In this document: positions 22,397 to 34,200 of the stretch, in pieces
Position numbering within the stretch: position 1 is the stretch's first letter
Layout of the letters: every line of letters begins with the position of its first letter
Source: Calonectria ilicicola
Taxonomy: Eukaryota; Ascomycota; Sordariomycetes; Hypocreales; Nectriaceae
Direction: 5' to 3'
NCBI GenBank assembly: GCA_020809705.1
Contig: CP085830.1
Span: 496,001-560,000 of the forward strand
Length of the DNA stretch: 64,000 bases
Translations under genes and position numbers: made by a program
Notes under the pieces: generated by a model
Databases searched by the model: none
What the model was told of the DNA's origin: nothing
What the model saw: only the letters and a program-made list of their open reading frames with translations

Positions 22397-25300
22397 ATGA
22401 TTTTAGAAATGGCGATTCCTAGGCTTTATTGGCGAGAATTTACGCGTGATAGCTCGGATGATATAAATCATCTCGCTGATGCTGACTTTCTGTCGCAGAA
22501 TTACGTTGACTGGTTCGGCAAGTGGCTGCAAGAGGGTGATAATGCCACCAACGTCACTTTTCATGATCTTGTCAGTATATTCTGGAGTGAGTTAATTTCC
22601 GAGGCCAGTATTTTTGCCAGATGATAACATTCAAAAGATGGCTCAAAGGCTTCAGAAAAGCTTTACGATGTTCATACCTTCTTGGTGGCTGATGGAAGTG
22701 TTGTTAACGGTGGCGATACGACAAAAGAAAACGATGTCACGAAACAAAAATGGTTCACGCCACATGCGCGATTAATTACCATTGTGCATCTTCCTGAAAC
22801 CAATTTCTTTAGCCAATCGAAGGAAGAATGGACGCTTTGTATTGTTGGTTCGAGCAATTTGAACAACAATGATGCCTTTCTTCAAGTTGCCTCTTGGAAC
22901 GGGGTTACATTTAGGTTTTATCAGGTAATTCAAACGTTCCATTTCAGAGTCTCTTGGATCTTGAGCTAACCAATATTTTATCATGATACAGCGAGACAAG
23001 ATCTCTATGAACCACGAAGACCATCGTGTATGGAACTATTTCGGAAGTTCCATGGATGCCTTCGGTATAAACGAGTATCTGGGACCCTTTAATGGCCATG
23101 TAAACGGTGCTTGCGTTATGAAAGAGCTTCGCGAGTAAGTAATATGATTCATGTTAACGAAAAGTGCTCATGTTTCTTATAGGCCTTGGATCCATTGGTT
23201 CAATCCGGGTGATGCCGATTTCACCAATTGTCTGCCTGAGGGCACAATAGCCGGTTTTAAGGAAGCACCATATCTGACACAACCGGGAGGCCACGTGCTA
23301 TCTCAGCTCAGCGAGGGTCCAGATATTCTAGAGGGGGCCATCAAGTCTGGAGTCTCGAACTGGTTCGTTCAGCGTTCCAAAAACGACTTTTTTGGTGGCA
23401 GTTCGACCCTTACCCAATCACCATCAAACATTCCACGTTGGGTGGCCCATCTGCTGCTTACTACAACTGTAAACATTGTTGCTGCAAAAGGGGAACTAGG
23501 CGGGGAAACCTTCACCATCCCCAAGGACCATTTCTATGACGGCGAATTACTGTCTAACGCTGCGATTAACGACATGCTGGTACGTTGATATTGCACTTAA
23601 CATGGAAAACCCACACTAATAAGGCCCCATCGCGTAGCCAGGGGATCGTTTGAAAATATCCGTTAATTGGGAAGATTACAACGCAGCTGTTAAGAAGCTA
23701 GGTTTGTCGATTCTACAACAGGTTGATTTTGATTGTCCTGGCCCAGACCAGATCAAGCTTCCATCAACGTCACTTGCTGGAGATCCAAAAACCCCGGATG
23801 GTGAACCTTTATCATTTAGAATCATACTCCGGGATAGCGAGGGTCGAGTGCCATTTAACATTCTACAAGCGTCCCATGAGGACGCCCAAGGCGTTGCCAA
23901 GATGCTGATGTTGAAGAAAAAAGGAAAGCAAGGAGGTACCGGGTCAGAGAATACAAACTCGCTAGATGCTTGGATCGGTCTGTTTTCATCTGCGACTTAC
24001 ACTGCATTGATGATGCTAGATTTCTGGAACCCTATCTATTCCTGGAAGCGAGGTATCTTGATGAAGTATGTTCCCAAAGAAGCGACATGGGATGGGAAAA
24101 AATATGACCTTGAGACCCGATTCATTGAGAACGTTGAGAAGTCGCATTATGTCAAAGCTGGTATCACCGACAGTCCTGAGTACGAGTTTCTCCAGCTTCT
24201 AAAGATCGACATTGAGACACACCGGAAAAACGTCGCCAATTATTTTAAGGCAGTGCTTGAGTACCTTAAAAACGAAGATACCAAGGAGCAAGCTCTCGTC
24301 GACTACCTGACACTGGCAGAATCCCGACGTCGTGTTTACAGACCCCTTCCTCTGAATGAGTTCGATTCATCTATGCCGTATGCGATCAATATTCCATACG
24401 ATGCCCCCATTATGGAAATGACGGAGAAGGGTAGAATTCAGCTCATGCCTAGACGCGGTGTTGAGTTCCTCCGAGAGTGGATAAGTAGCTTATCCAGTGC
24501 CGATCCCGAAATCAAACCCCCAATTCATCCAGACCAGAATGGGCCGGTTCCTGCCATTAGTCTGCCGAAGCCAGCACTTCTCTCATTTCCTGACCCAGAG
24601 ATGGCACATCCCAGCGCTAAACCCAAGGTTGGCGGTGGCTGCCCGTTTGCCAAGAAAGCAAGAACTGCTAACTCCTCAAGCGGTATTGCCGAAGAAGCAA
24701 AATTCTCATTAATGGCTGTAGATCTGAACAGAACCAGTCAAGAGCCAAACCCAAGTCTTTACCCTAGTTGGGAAGACGATATTCTTCCTCTTATTCAAAC
24801 GCCTTATTGGATTTCGGAGGACATGAGAGCCGGTACAGGCGACAGTTGGATCGCTGCGATGGTGAAATGGGGGAATTGGGATCTCAGCAAATACGAAGAC
24901 GTCAGTGTTGAACACAGAGCTGTATCCATCTATCGTCATCTCCGATCACGATCCATGCCCATAACCGATGACCCTAAAGAGTACTGGCCAGATGGAGCAT
25001 TGGAAACCTTTCGCCTGTGGGTCAATGGTGGCTTTCGACGGGACTCAACATCAGCTCCTGCTCCTAAAGTGCTCATTAACGAGCCACAGGAGCCACGATC
25101 AGAATACCGCATTCGTCAAGATATTATGAGTCTTACCAAGCAAGAGCTTGCGGTATACCAATCCAAACTTGAGGATATTTTGCACGTGGGTGAACTGGGA
25201 TCACATTGGCAAGAACTAGGCTTACTGCGTGAGTACCCATCTTGGCAATAGTTAAGATGACTGCTAACATTGGGTAGATGCGGATTGGTGTTTGCACTAT

Positions 25301-26635
25301 CAGGAAGCGACATTCCTATGGCATCGCGCTCATTTGAGATACGTTGAGGAACTCATAAAGCAACCGATCCCATACTGGAATGGGTTTGCTGCTGAAGCAG
25401 CCGACCCCAAATCACGATTTGCTGGAATCCCACCCGTGTTCTTTGAAGATACCTATGTACATCCAGAGGATGGCAGCATTCGACCAAACCCACTCAAATA
25501 TGCTCTGTCATTGAATGGGAAATCAATCTCAAAGGACAGGCCATCCCAATTCGTGGTTCGCAATCCAATCCTGGAAGAAGGAAGCTCATCGCCCAAATGG
25601 GGGGAAAAGATTAAACATTTCGAATTGTACCATCGGCAAATCACCCATGCCCTTAGCCAGTCTACATACAGTGCACCACAATCTATTGGAACACCATGGG
25701 CCAATATTCCTGTTTTTGAGGATGAGAATAAGGACTCTCTTTACCATAACCACAGGTTCGACTTTGACGGTCTCTTTGAACAGGTTCATGATAACTTTCA
25801 TGGATGGGTTGGCCCAGATATGGTACGTTTCAGATTACTATGCTATTCCACATTGATTGCTGATATAATCTAGGCCGACAACACCTATACTGCATTTGAT
25901 CCTATTTTCCTCTCTTATCACGCCAACATGGATCGACTCGCTGGAATATTTATGGAGTCTCACCCGACTAACCAATACTCGTCTAACTTCCCATTGCGCC
26001 CTTTCCAAAATAATGCAACGCGCCTTGACTATGTTGACTCTCGTCACTGGAACTATACTACAATCGGAGACATGGCTAAAGACACTCGGGCCCTGGGCTA
26101 TGTATATGCGCCACCATTGTCGCCAGACGCATTCACCTTGCCCGTAGCAGGTCGACATGGCGCCCACAACCCTGATGCTAACGGAGGTCGAGCAATCACT
26201 CTACCGGTAGACAAGAGTGCGACATCAAATTTTATGATACAGAGTGCCTCTACTCCTAAAAAAAAGGTGCCATTTGTAGTATTTTCGGATGTCGGCTGTA
26301 CAACATCCAGCTACCGAATCGATGTCTTCACGGCCCAAGCTCAGTCACTAGTGGCAGACGCAATTAAAAACCCAGATTACATCGGTCATGTCACTCGCAT
26401 TGGAATGGGAGTGGGAACGGGAGACATGGGAAGGCCCAGCACGAGGCGATGTCGAAGACCACAAGCTTCGAGAGTGCTGAGCGCTGAGATGGTTGCTGAT
26501 AGATTGGAGGCGGAGGGTAATGGAAGAGAAAGCCTTAAAATTACGGTCACAGATTTGGCGACCGAGGAGCTGGTCGCAGAGGACGAGTATAAGAAGCTGC
26601 CCGGGTTTGAGCCAAAAATTGCTTGGCTAGCATAA
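22397..26635 (+). CDS. 1,304-aa protein: large unknown N-terminal region fused to a tyrosinase (type-3 copper) domain
   Basis: Exons 22397-22586, 22638-22924, 22992-23134, 23183-23579, 23638-25228, 25278-25822 and 25874-26635 total 1,305 codons with the stop. Residues 1 to about 620 match no family I know; landmarks are LCIVGSSNLNNNDAFLQVASW, GPFNGHVNGACVMKEL and EPWIHWFNPGDADF. A linker holds GGGCPFAKKA, a Cys-Pro motif. From about residue 690 the protein is tyrosinase-like. CuA has CLHYQEATFLWHR (C874, H876, H885; the CxH pair matches the Cys-His thioether of fungal tyrosinases). CuB has VHDNFHGWVG (H1040, H1044) and DPIFLSYHANMDR (H1067; the first of the usual two His is Tyr). The third CuA His is uncertain (H855, H862 or H870). 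Oxidation of a phenolic substrate by O2 is expected. There is no signal peptide, so it is probably intracellular. It is divergent from the 404-aa gene. Confidence 0.9.
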
Positions 26636-27467
26636 GTATATTTAAATTCATCACATTTTGAAATTCAGACGACTAAAGCTGTGGCGAGATATCAGCCGAG
26701 TTCCAATTAGCCCGACTTTGGGTGGTGCATCCATTTCCAAGTACTCGGTGAATAGACCACTTATGATTTTCTAACCTAATCAACTCAAGTAATTTATAGT
26801 AGATTCTAACTAAATTGTCTCTTACACTGGCCAGTCGAGCTTTTCTGCATAGAAATTAGCGTTTCATGCTCACAAGTACAGGCTTCTCTTTGATATATAT
26901 TGTAAAAGCTTTGGCCTGCAGTATCAACGTTCACCGGAATACCTGCATGTTGCTACATAAATTAATTTGGACCAAGGCTCTGCTTCCTAGTGATAGCCAT
27001 TCCAGGAGGTACAGGATATGCGCGGACATTCACCAGGTTGTCGCTCCATTGCGCCATGGGCTGCAGTGTAAATCATGTGATCGAGTTGACAAGGCAGAAC
27101 GAGGTGAGGGCCTCAGGTTGGTCTACGTCAGCGCGTATCACGCTTGTAATTGGCGCCTATCGCGTCTTCCAATCAGATTTCATCACTATCCGATCTCGTG
27201 ACCGTCATCTCCCAAGGCTCAAAATATTCTGTTTCATCCTCTGTCATCATCTCTCTCCAAGTTCAGCGTCTTCCTGCACACGCAGTAAAAGACAAATTCT
27301 ATGCTGACTACAAGGCTATTGTTATTTTGACAACTTCTTTATCTGCAGATCTGATTCCCACCATTTGAACCCATGAAAGGCAGGTGTGACTTTTGTTCTG
27401 GTACAAATCCCGCTCGCCCGATACTCAACCAATCAATTCGTTATTTTTAGTCTCAGCTAGCACTTTT
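26636..27467. other. Gene-free spacer
   Basis: AT-rich 3' flank of the tyrosinase-domain gene, then a more CT-rich promoter/leader of the next plus-strand gene. Short overlapping frames (26866-27368) lack protein character. Confidence 0.4.
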
Positions 27468-30190
27468 ATGGATCCGCTCTCCCTTCTTGGCGCGGTTGCC
27501 GCTGCCGTGCAGCTCTTGGATGTTTCTATCACTCTGTCGAAGAATTCTCGATCCTTCATAAGCTCCTTCAAACATGCTGGTGAACACGTTCAATTGCTGG
27601 TCAAAGGTGAGCCTGACGCTCCAGTCAATTTCTGAGTCTAATAATTTCAAGTGTTGCAAGAGACAGAGAGTCTTATGAATGATCTACAGGCCTGCGGTCT
27701 CATTATTCAACAGTGTCCGCCAGAGAGATTGGGGCCTCATAGTCATGTCCTACGGAGTTCTCTCACTCAAATCGCAGCGAATTATGCTGAAGATATGCGG
27801 CAGCTCGTTAAAGTGATACCCTCGAACACAGGTTTGACTTTCAAGCAACGCGTAATGTTTTCGCGCGAGAAGCAAAGGACATCCGACATCATGCTACGGC
27901 TTGAACAGCGGAAGACAGCCGCTAGCATGGCTCTTGAAATATTGGGAAGGTGTGCTTTACCTATTATATCTACTTATCCACTCCTTTGCTAATGAAATCA
28001 GAATCGACGGCATCAAGCAATTGAACCTTGGAATAGAAATTCAAGACCAACTAAAGCTCTTATCTATTCAACAAAAAGCACTATCAGATACGATAGACGA
28101 ATGCTCCACATTTATGAAGTCCAAATCCATACAAGTAGAAATGTCTTCGGAAATTTTGGAGCGAATAAAGAATCTCGAAAATTTCGCTGTCAGAGAAGAA
28201 TCATCTACTTCAAAGAATTCGGGACCTGTATCAGCGAATTGTACTCATTTATCCCTCTCAGATGACCGCCCCACCAGGTCGATGTCAATTTCTCATCAGA
28301 TTCTAGAATCCTCATTTGATCTCAAAGACAATCTCGAATCACAACGGATTGAGCTTCGTACAATGCTTGATTCAATGAATAAATCCACAAAGATGTATTA
28401 TCAAAACCTAGCCTCCCTTTCACAAGAGTCGACAATATCAGCCGCGAGTGCAGCTGAATTGGGTAAGATTGTGCGGCTTGAGCTTAGGAGACAACTAGAG
28501 CCACTATGTTCTCAATTTCAAGAGACCCAGCATATTATTGACAAACTTGCCACATCAGTTGCCACAGAAGCTAGTTCCCTTCAAGCCTTTGAACCGAACA
28601 AGCTAGATAAATTCCATGGAAAACCAATGGAAAGCGTTGGTATCAAGAGCAGAGCTCAACAGAACGGTAGCGTCTGGAAGCATTCGCTAAAAGCGAAACC
28701 AGAATATGCAAACGCAGTTTTGTTCGCATACGAAAAATATATTGAAACGTTCTTGGGGAATTTGAATCTTTTTATTACACGCTATCGTGTCAAGGGCCAA
28801 TGTTCTTACGATCCCAATATATATTTCCGCCTCAAGGTCACATTTACGCCTCGTCCATGGCTGTCTTCAAAAGGTTTATCTCTGATGTACTCATCGGGAC
28901 CTAATCAGCATCATCACTTCGATATATGTCCTAGTATAATGACATTTGGTGTGATTCATCCTGACTCTCCTCTTGCTCAATCCTTGTACGATGACGACGT
29001 CCGGTCTATCAGAGAAGCCATCCATCTTGGACAATTAAGCCTTAGAGACGTGAATGAGTATGGACTGGGGCTACTAGAGGTACGTATAAGCTCACTGCCA
29101 TCTCCTCTAATTAGTCAGTCCTAAATGCCTTTAGTTAACGATGGTTACGGGAGGCTGGAATATATTCTGCTATCTGTTGAAAGAGACTGGCTATGCGGAA
29201 ATGCTGCTCTCTATGCTTGATGAGGATAGCCTCACCTTGCATTTAATGCACACCTCCTCCTATGCCCCGAATATCGAAGTTGCTCGCGATATAGCATCAT
29301 TGATCTATCAACATGGCAGTCAATGGAATCCGCCAGACCAAGGTGACTATGCATTGATTTGGAATAATTTATGGGCTGCCTGCAGAAGGACTGGCTATTC
29401 TATTCATGAATCCCCTTTCGAAAAGACCCAACAACTATCTTTGATGTTCAAAGAATACAGAGTGCCATTTGATCCAGATATATGGCTGATGAAGCCCTTT
29501 GCGTTTCCAAAATTGGAGAGAGAGCGCTTTCTATTGCGCTTATATTTAAGAACTGATGAGAATCCGAACCATATTCTTAGCAATGGCTATCCATTGATTG
29601 TTGCCATTTTTATTTATATACAGCGTGCTCTTGAAGTGGAGGATAGCATCGACGAATTTAAAAATAGTAGCATGTCCGAAAAAGGCGAATTTGATATTTC
29701 AGACGATAATGATGCTTATCCAACAGATAAGCATCGTTCTTCAGCCGAAGGTGGCTGGAACTCGGATGCTTGTTTCGATAATTCGGACGGCTATAGTGCT
29801 TCCACATCCAACTCATGTTCATGGATTGAAGGTATGAGCATTGCATCTGGCCTTTCACATGATACTTCTTCTTATGCGGCTCTGTTGACCCTTCTAATCT
29901 CTGCTGGAGCTGATATCTATTGGATTTGGGTGGATGACAGAAAATCTGGCCATTATCACACACTCTCGATGATAGCGAGTGACCATGGTGTTTTGGACAT
30001 TTGGCTTGCGGCACTAGATGAATGCAACATCTCCCTCGATGATTTGAACCAGGGGACAAAGAACCGCATCAGAAGACTTCGGAAGCTACGTGGAGCAGAA
30101 CGGACGGGTGTTGACATTGCTGGCCTTATCGATGAGCCCTCAGCAGATGGACTGAGGCGCCGAAATTGGCAAAGGATACCGGCTCAGTGA
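27468..30190 (+). CDS. Fungal signalling-type protein with HeLo-like/PF17111-like N-terminus, 856 aa, four exons
   Basis: Exons 27468-27606, 27652-27949, 28002-29079 and 29135-30190 total 857 codons with the stop. The start MDPLSLLGAVAAAVQLLD is typical of the N-terminal helical domain placed before many fungal STAND/ankyrin proteins (Pfam PF17111-like, related to HeLo domains). The middle is coiled-coil-rich (about 170-330: long helices with Ser/Gln/Leu heptads). It is followed by a beta-rich block containing KCSYDP-like residues and then DDDVRSIREAIHLGQL...NEYGLGLLE, which resembles degenerate ankyrin repeats. A C-terminal stretch has an acidic Asp/Ser region (about 660-730) and ALLTLLISAGADIYW, an ankyrin-like helix-turn. 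No P-loop is present, so this is not a STAND NTPase by itself. A role in incompatibility or cell-death signalling is inference from family context. Confidence 0.78.
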
Positions 30191-31265
30191 ACATAATTGA
30201 ATTGAAGTGGAAGTTCTTTTAAGTCGTATAATCTCCCTTTCTCTACCGAACGAGTTTCCGGATCGATAATAACAGGTGGGAGACCTTTGGACATTAAAAA
30301 TGGCGAATGTATCCGGTGATTAACATGTCTTGATGATGCCATTCAGTTTTGTGTGATTTTCAGATGGCAGGTCACTGAAGGTGGTGGGTCTGAGGCCACG
30401 AACTAATATTTCCAGGTAGCTACCCTTGGAGCTATTTTACATCCAACCCACATCCTATGCTATTGAAGAATACATGCCTAAAGGGCGTGTTATACCTCTA
30501 GATTGCGCTGCAATTTCAGCATATCGAAAGCACTTCTCATCGGAAAGACATTCATTTTTGGGTGCCAGGGTGATTTATTCGCCGAAACCTGCGTATATCA
30601 TCAGCATGTCGCTGCCTTTCTATGAATGGCCTCTGGAAGGCGGTGGGTCTGAGTGTCCTGACCCCTGGCGCCACTATTGTTTGTCACTGCAATTTTAGCA
30701 TCTTGAGAGCACTTTTTGTCGGGCCAGTATGAGAGTATGAGAGTGTACATCGAGATCTGGCATGTCCAATAAAATGGATATAAATTCACACTGTGTGAAT
30801 TGACAGACCATAGTGCTAAGGACGGAAGTGGTTAGCTGCGGGCCTCAAAAACCTCAACTGTCAAATGGAAGTGCGGGCCATTTCATTTCACTGCAATTTT
30901 AGCTACTCCAAAGCACTTTTTGTCACCTTATTTGTTGGGGCAGTAAGATAACTTACTCGCCGAAACCTGTACAGATCAACATGTCACACTCCATTTGCTT
31001 TCTAAGTTTATGCCTAGTGGCTGCCCTTCTCTGAAAGGCCACTGGATGTGGGTCTGAGGTACCCAATTGAAGTTTTGAGGCCAGCAGCTAACCACCCCCG
31101 TCCCTAGTGCCCACTTTAGGCTAACAGGGGGGTCAGATTACTCTCAGCACCCAACCAAAGCGTTTTCACTGCAATTTTAGCCACTCCAAAGCACTTGTTC
31201 GGGAGAGACTTGTGGTAATCCATAGGTTATGCATCGGGATTTTATTCAAACCTGTAGGCTAATGT
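30191..31265. repeat. Degenerate repeat patch with direct and inverted repeats (possible MITE or transposon relic)
   Basis: CACTGCAATTTTAGC occurs at 30685-30699, 30889-30903 and 31167-31181, with a diverged copy, CGCTGCAATTTCAGC, at 30506-30520; most copies are followed about 10 bp later by AAGCACTT. Two longer units, about 30506-30660 and 30889-31058, are diverged direct repeats sharing CGCCGAAACCTG and ending in GTGGGTCTGAG. An inverted pair of about 45 bp lies at 30812-30857 and 31066-31112 (arms contain GTGGTTAGCTGC and GCAGCTAACCAC). A 19-bp palindrome, AATTCACACTGTGTGAATT, is at 30783-30801. No transposase frame is present. Confidence 0.6.
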
Positions 31266-34200
31266 TCAAGTATTACACTCCACTAGCTCCCAGCTGTCCA
31301 GGTTTAGATTCAAGAGATCCTCGTTGCTCTCTGCCTTTCCACACCCAAAGTCCGTTAGGTCCCATTTCTCCAGTCCGTCAATCCCTTTAAGTGCGGATCC
31401 AAATTCCCGGAAAATATCAGCATCCAGACGCTGGTACTCGCCGTAGTCCTTGGGCCAGCCGCCGAGTCGCTCTATTGCTAGCTTGAGGTATTTCAGATGC
31501 ACGCGAACGTGCTGCGCGTCTGACACACTCTCTCGCCTTGAACCGTCCACCACGGTCGGCCCGTCGCTAGAGCCGTCCTCAACGCGTATGCTTCTGTCCG
31601 GCCCACTCTCCATTTCAGCGTACGTCGGATCGCTAAAAGTGCGGAGAATGTTTTCATGAATAGCCGCGCTCTTCTTGTAGTAGCGATTTGCCATTTCCTG
31701 GCCCGCCTTTTGCGCCTGGTAGCGCTGCGCAACGCTAGTGTACAATTGCGTGAGGAAGATGGACATTTGCAGCGTGCTCTGATGACGCGCACCATGCACG
31801 CGTCGGCAATTGTAAACAATGTCCTCAGCAAGGCGGATTGCGGCCATAGAGTCGCCGACGAGGTATCTCGCCATGATATAACGCCGACCCAGAGCAACAG
31901 TGGTTGATTGGTGCCATGTGCGCTGCGCCTCGCGACTGTTCCAGATGGCAGTGAGCAACCACGCCAAGGTGTGGTAGTCCTGCTGCTCCCCAAGCAGCCC
32001 AATCAAATTGTTCAAATGATTGAGGCTGACTTGTTCGAGGTTGAGGTTCAAGTCGCTAAGCGTACGCAACACGTCTTGAATGATGACACCCGATGTCGCC
32101 AGCATTCTCTTTCGGGCAGCTTCATTGGGACGTGACTTCATGTCGCGACCGCCAATAGTCATGCCCAGAAGGAGAATCAGCTTCGCCACTGTGGCTGTTC
32201 TGTAAGCCTTTTGGGATGAAATGTAGGTGTAGCATGCGAGTGCAAGATCGCAGGCAGAGTCATACGCCTGCGTCTTGAGCAACTGGTGTACTTGGTCATT
32301 GCAGCTAATACCAACGGAACGAATGAAGTCGCGCGATTTGTGGGTGCTGAAATGGTCCAAGAGGGTTCTAAGCAAGATGTTCACCTCTGACTGCTTAGTG
32401 AGTTTGATGCGCTTCCCCTCGGTTGCGAGGAAGTAGCCAACAAAGTCATCAAACACCCGTGCTGCCACTCTCTTGCGTTCACTAAGCACCAGGGATTGGT
32501 GCAAGCGACTGGCGGCTACAATTAGGCCATGCAAATCATTCGACTTTGACTTCATGAGGTTTCTAAAGTCTTCAAAGTAGACAAATTGAGTAGTCAACTC
32601 GGCTAGGATCTCATTGACCGTCGACGAGTTATGTCGAAGGCTGTACTCCAGCTGGGCCAGGAACACGAGACTTTCTCGACCTCTAAATGACACATCAAAC
32701 CCACACGAGGATGTGCTGCTAGTATCCTTCATGATGACTTGGTTGTAGATGACTTCCTTGAGCTCTATCGCCTTGTGTACTTGATGTGATTCAATGTAGC
32801 ATGTAGCAATGGTAGACGCGGCAGCAATCAGTCGAGTCGATGATGATTCAGAGGAAATCACATTGATTGTCGCTTCGTTGAGCTCTTTTTGAACCATTTC
32901 CACCTCTTCTTGCTTACTGTAGAACATCACCAGCTGGGTGAGCTTAGACATGGACTCCTCGTGGGCCCAACCATGAGACTCGCGCAGTGAAGTCAATCGC
33001 TGCTTAAGCACTTTGACGGCGCGAGTAATCTGGGTCGAAGAAACAGACTCAGTGGTAGAAGAGATGGCCATGCTTGCCTGCTCTTCGTGAATGGAGTCGA
33101 GTATGGCAGAAATCTCATGATGATCAATCTCTTCAGATTTAATCTTGATGAGTTCCTCATACAGAGTGACGGCCTCATGCTCATATTGCATCGACTCTTG
33201 GCAAACCGTTGCGAGTGTCAACATTGCTTGGATTGTGATGGATGCCGTGGCACCGAAAACGACTTTGCATTGCGTCTTGTATCCAAGTGTGACCTTGTGA
33301 AGCACGGCGATTTCGCTCCTAGTATTTCGCAAGCAGTGCATATATCGGCCGAAAAGCTCTCGAACAAATGGTTGATCCTTGAGCTTTTTGTTCACCTCTG
33401 GTCGCTTCATAAACGTCACAAAAAGAATTTCATGGTACTTGAGAGTATCGGTGAATTGACCCTTGTTCCAAAGCTCGTTGGCAACAATGACGAGCGGCTC
33501 AAAAGCCTCTGGTGTGCAGATCTCGGAGTCTTTGTTTAGTGCAACGATGATCCTCTGGTAGTATTCAACGAATACCGGGCGAGGTCGAGTCAGCTCTGCA
33601 AGAGTCCAAAGCATCTTGATGATCGTGGGGTGTCCAGAGCCATAATGAGAAATGTAGTCATCAAGCATCTGCTGGCGAATACTGATTACCATTTCTGCCT
33701 GGGATGCACGTTGGAGAAAGCTCAAAAGATCAGTAGTCACCCGTGATCGCAATTGATCATCAACTTTTCTGCTTGGTCGCATGGCTTGATAAAGCCGGAT
33801 ACGCAGATCTTCCTCCTTTGTGAGCCGACGGCGAGCATGATAGCACTCGGCAAGTCGCTCGGCGAGCTCTACACAGCTATCCACGTATTTGGGAGGTGGT
33901 GTAACATCTTGAACTCTCATTGAGAACAAGCCCGGCCAAACACCATAGAGAATCCTCTTAAGGATTCGGCTGGTGTCCTCCCAACGGTGCTGCGATATGT
34001 AGCGCTTGACAAGGCCAAATGTTGCAGTAAATGTTGTCTGGTCAATCGTGGTAATAGAGCTTGACGCCTCTAAAACCATTTTCTCCAGAGTTGATTCCGA
34101 TGCCATCGTCGTGGACGAACTGGCCGACAGCATAATCTCCTTCGAAGTGATTTGTATACTCTTCTCGACCTCCTTATAACTTGATGATTCAGTGTGGTTT

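Noticed and set aside
30426..30698. 90-codon frame inside the repeat patch
   Set aside because: It spans diverged repeat units and its composition follows the repeat rather than a protein; no homologue was recognised.
31450..32135. Plus-strand frames antisense to the STAND gene
   Set aside because: Shadow frames of a strong coding exon with clear P-loop and TPR-like sequence on the minus strand.
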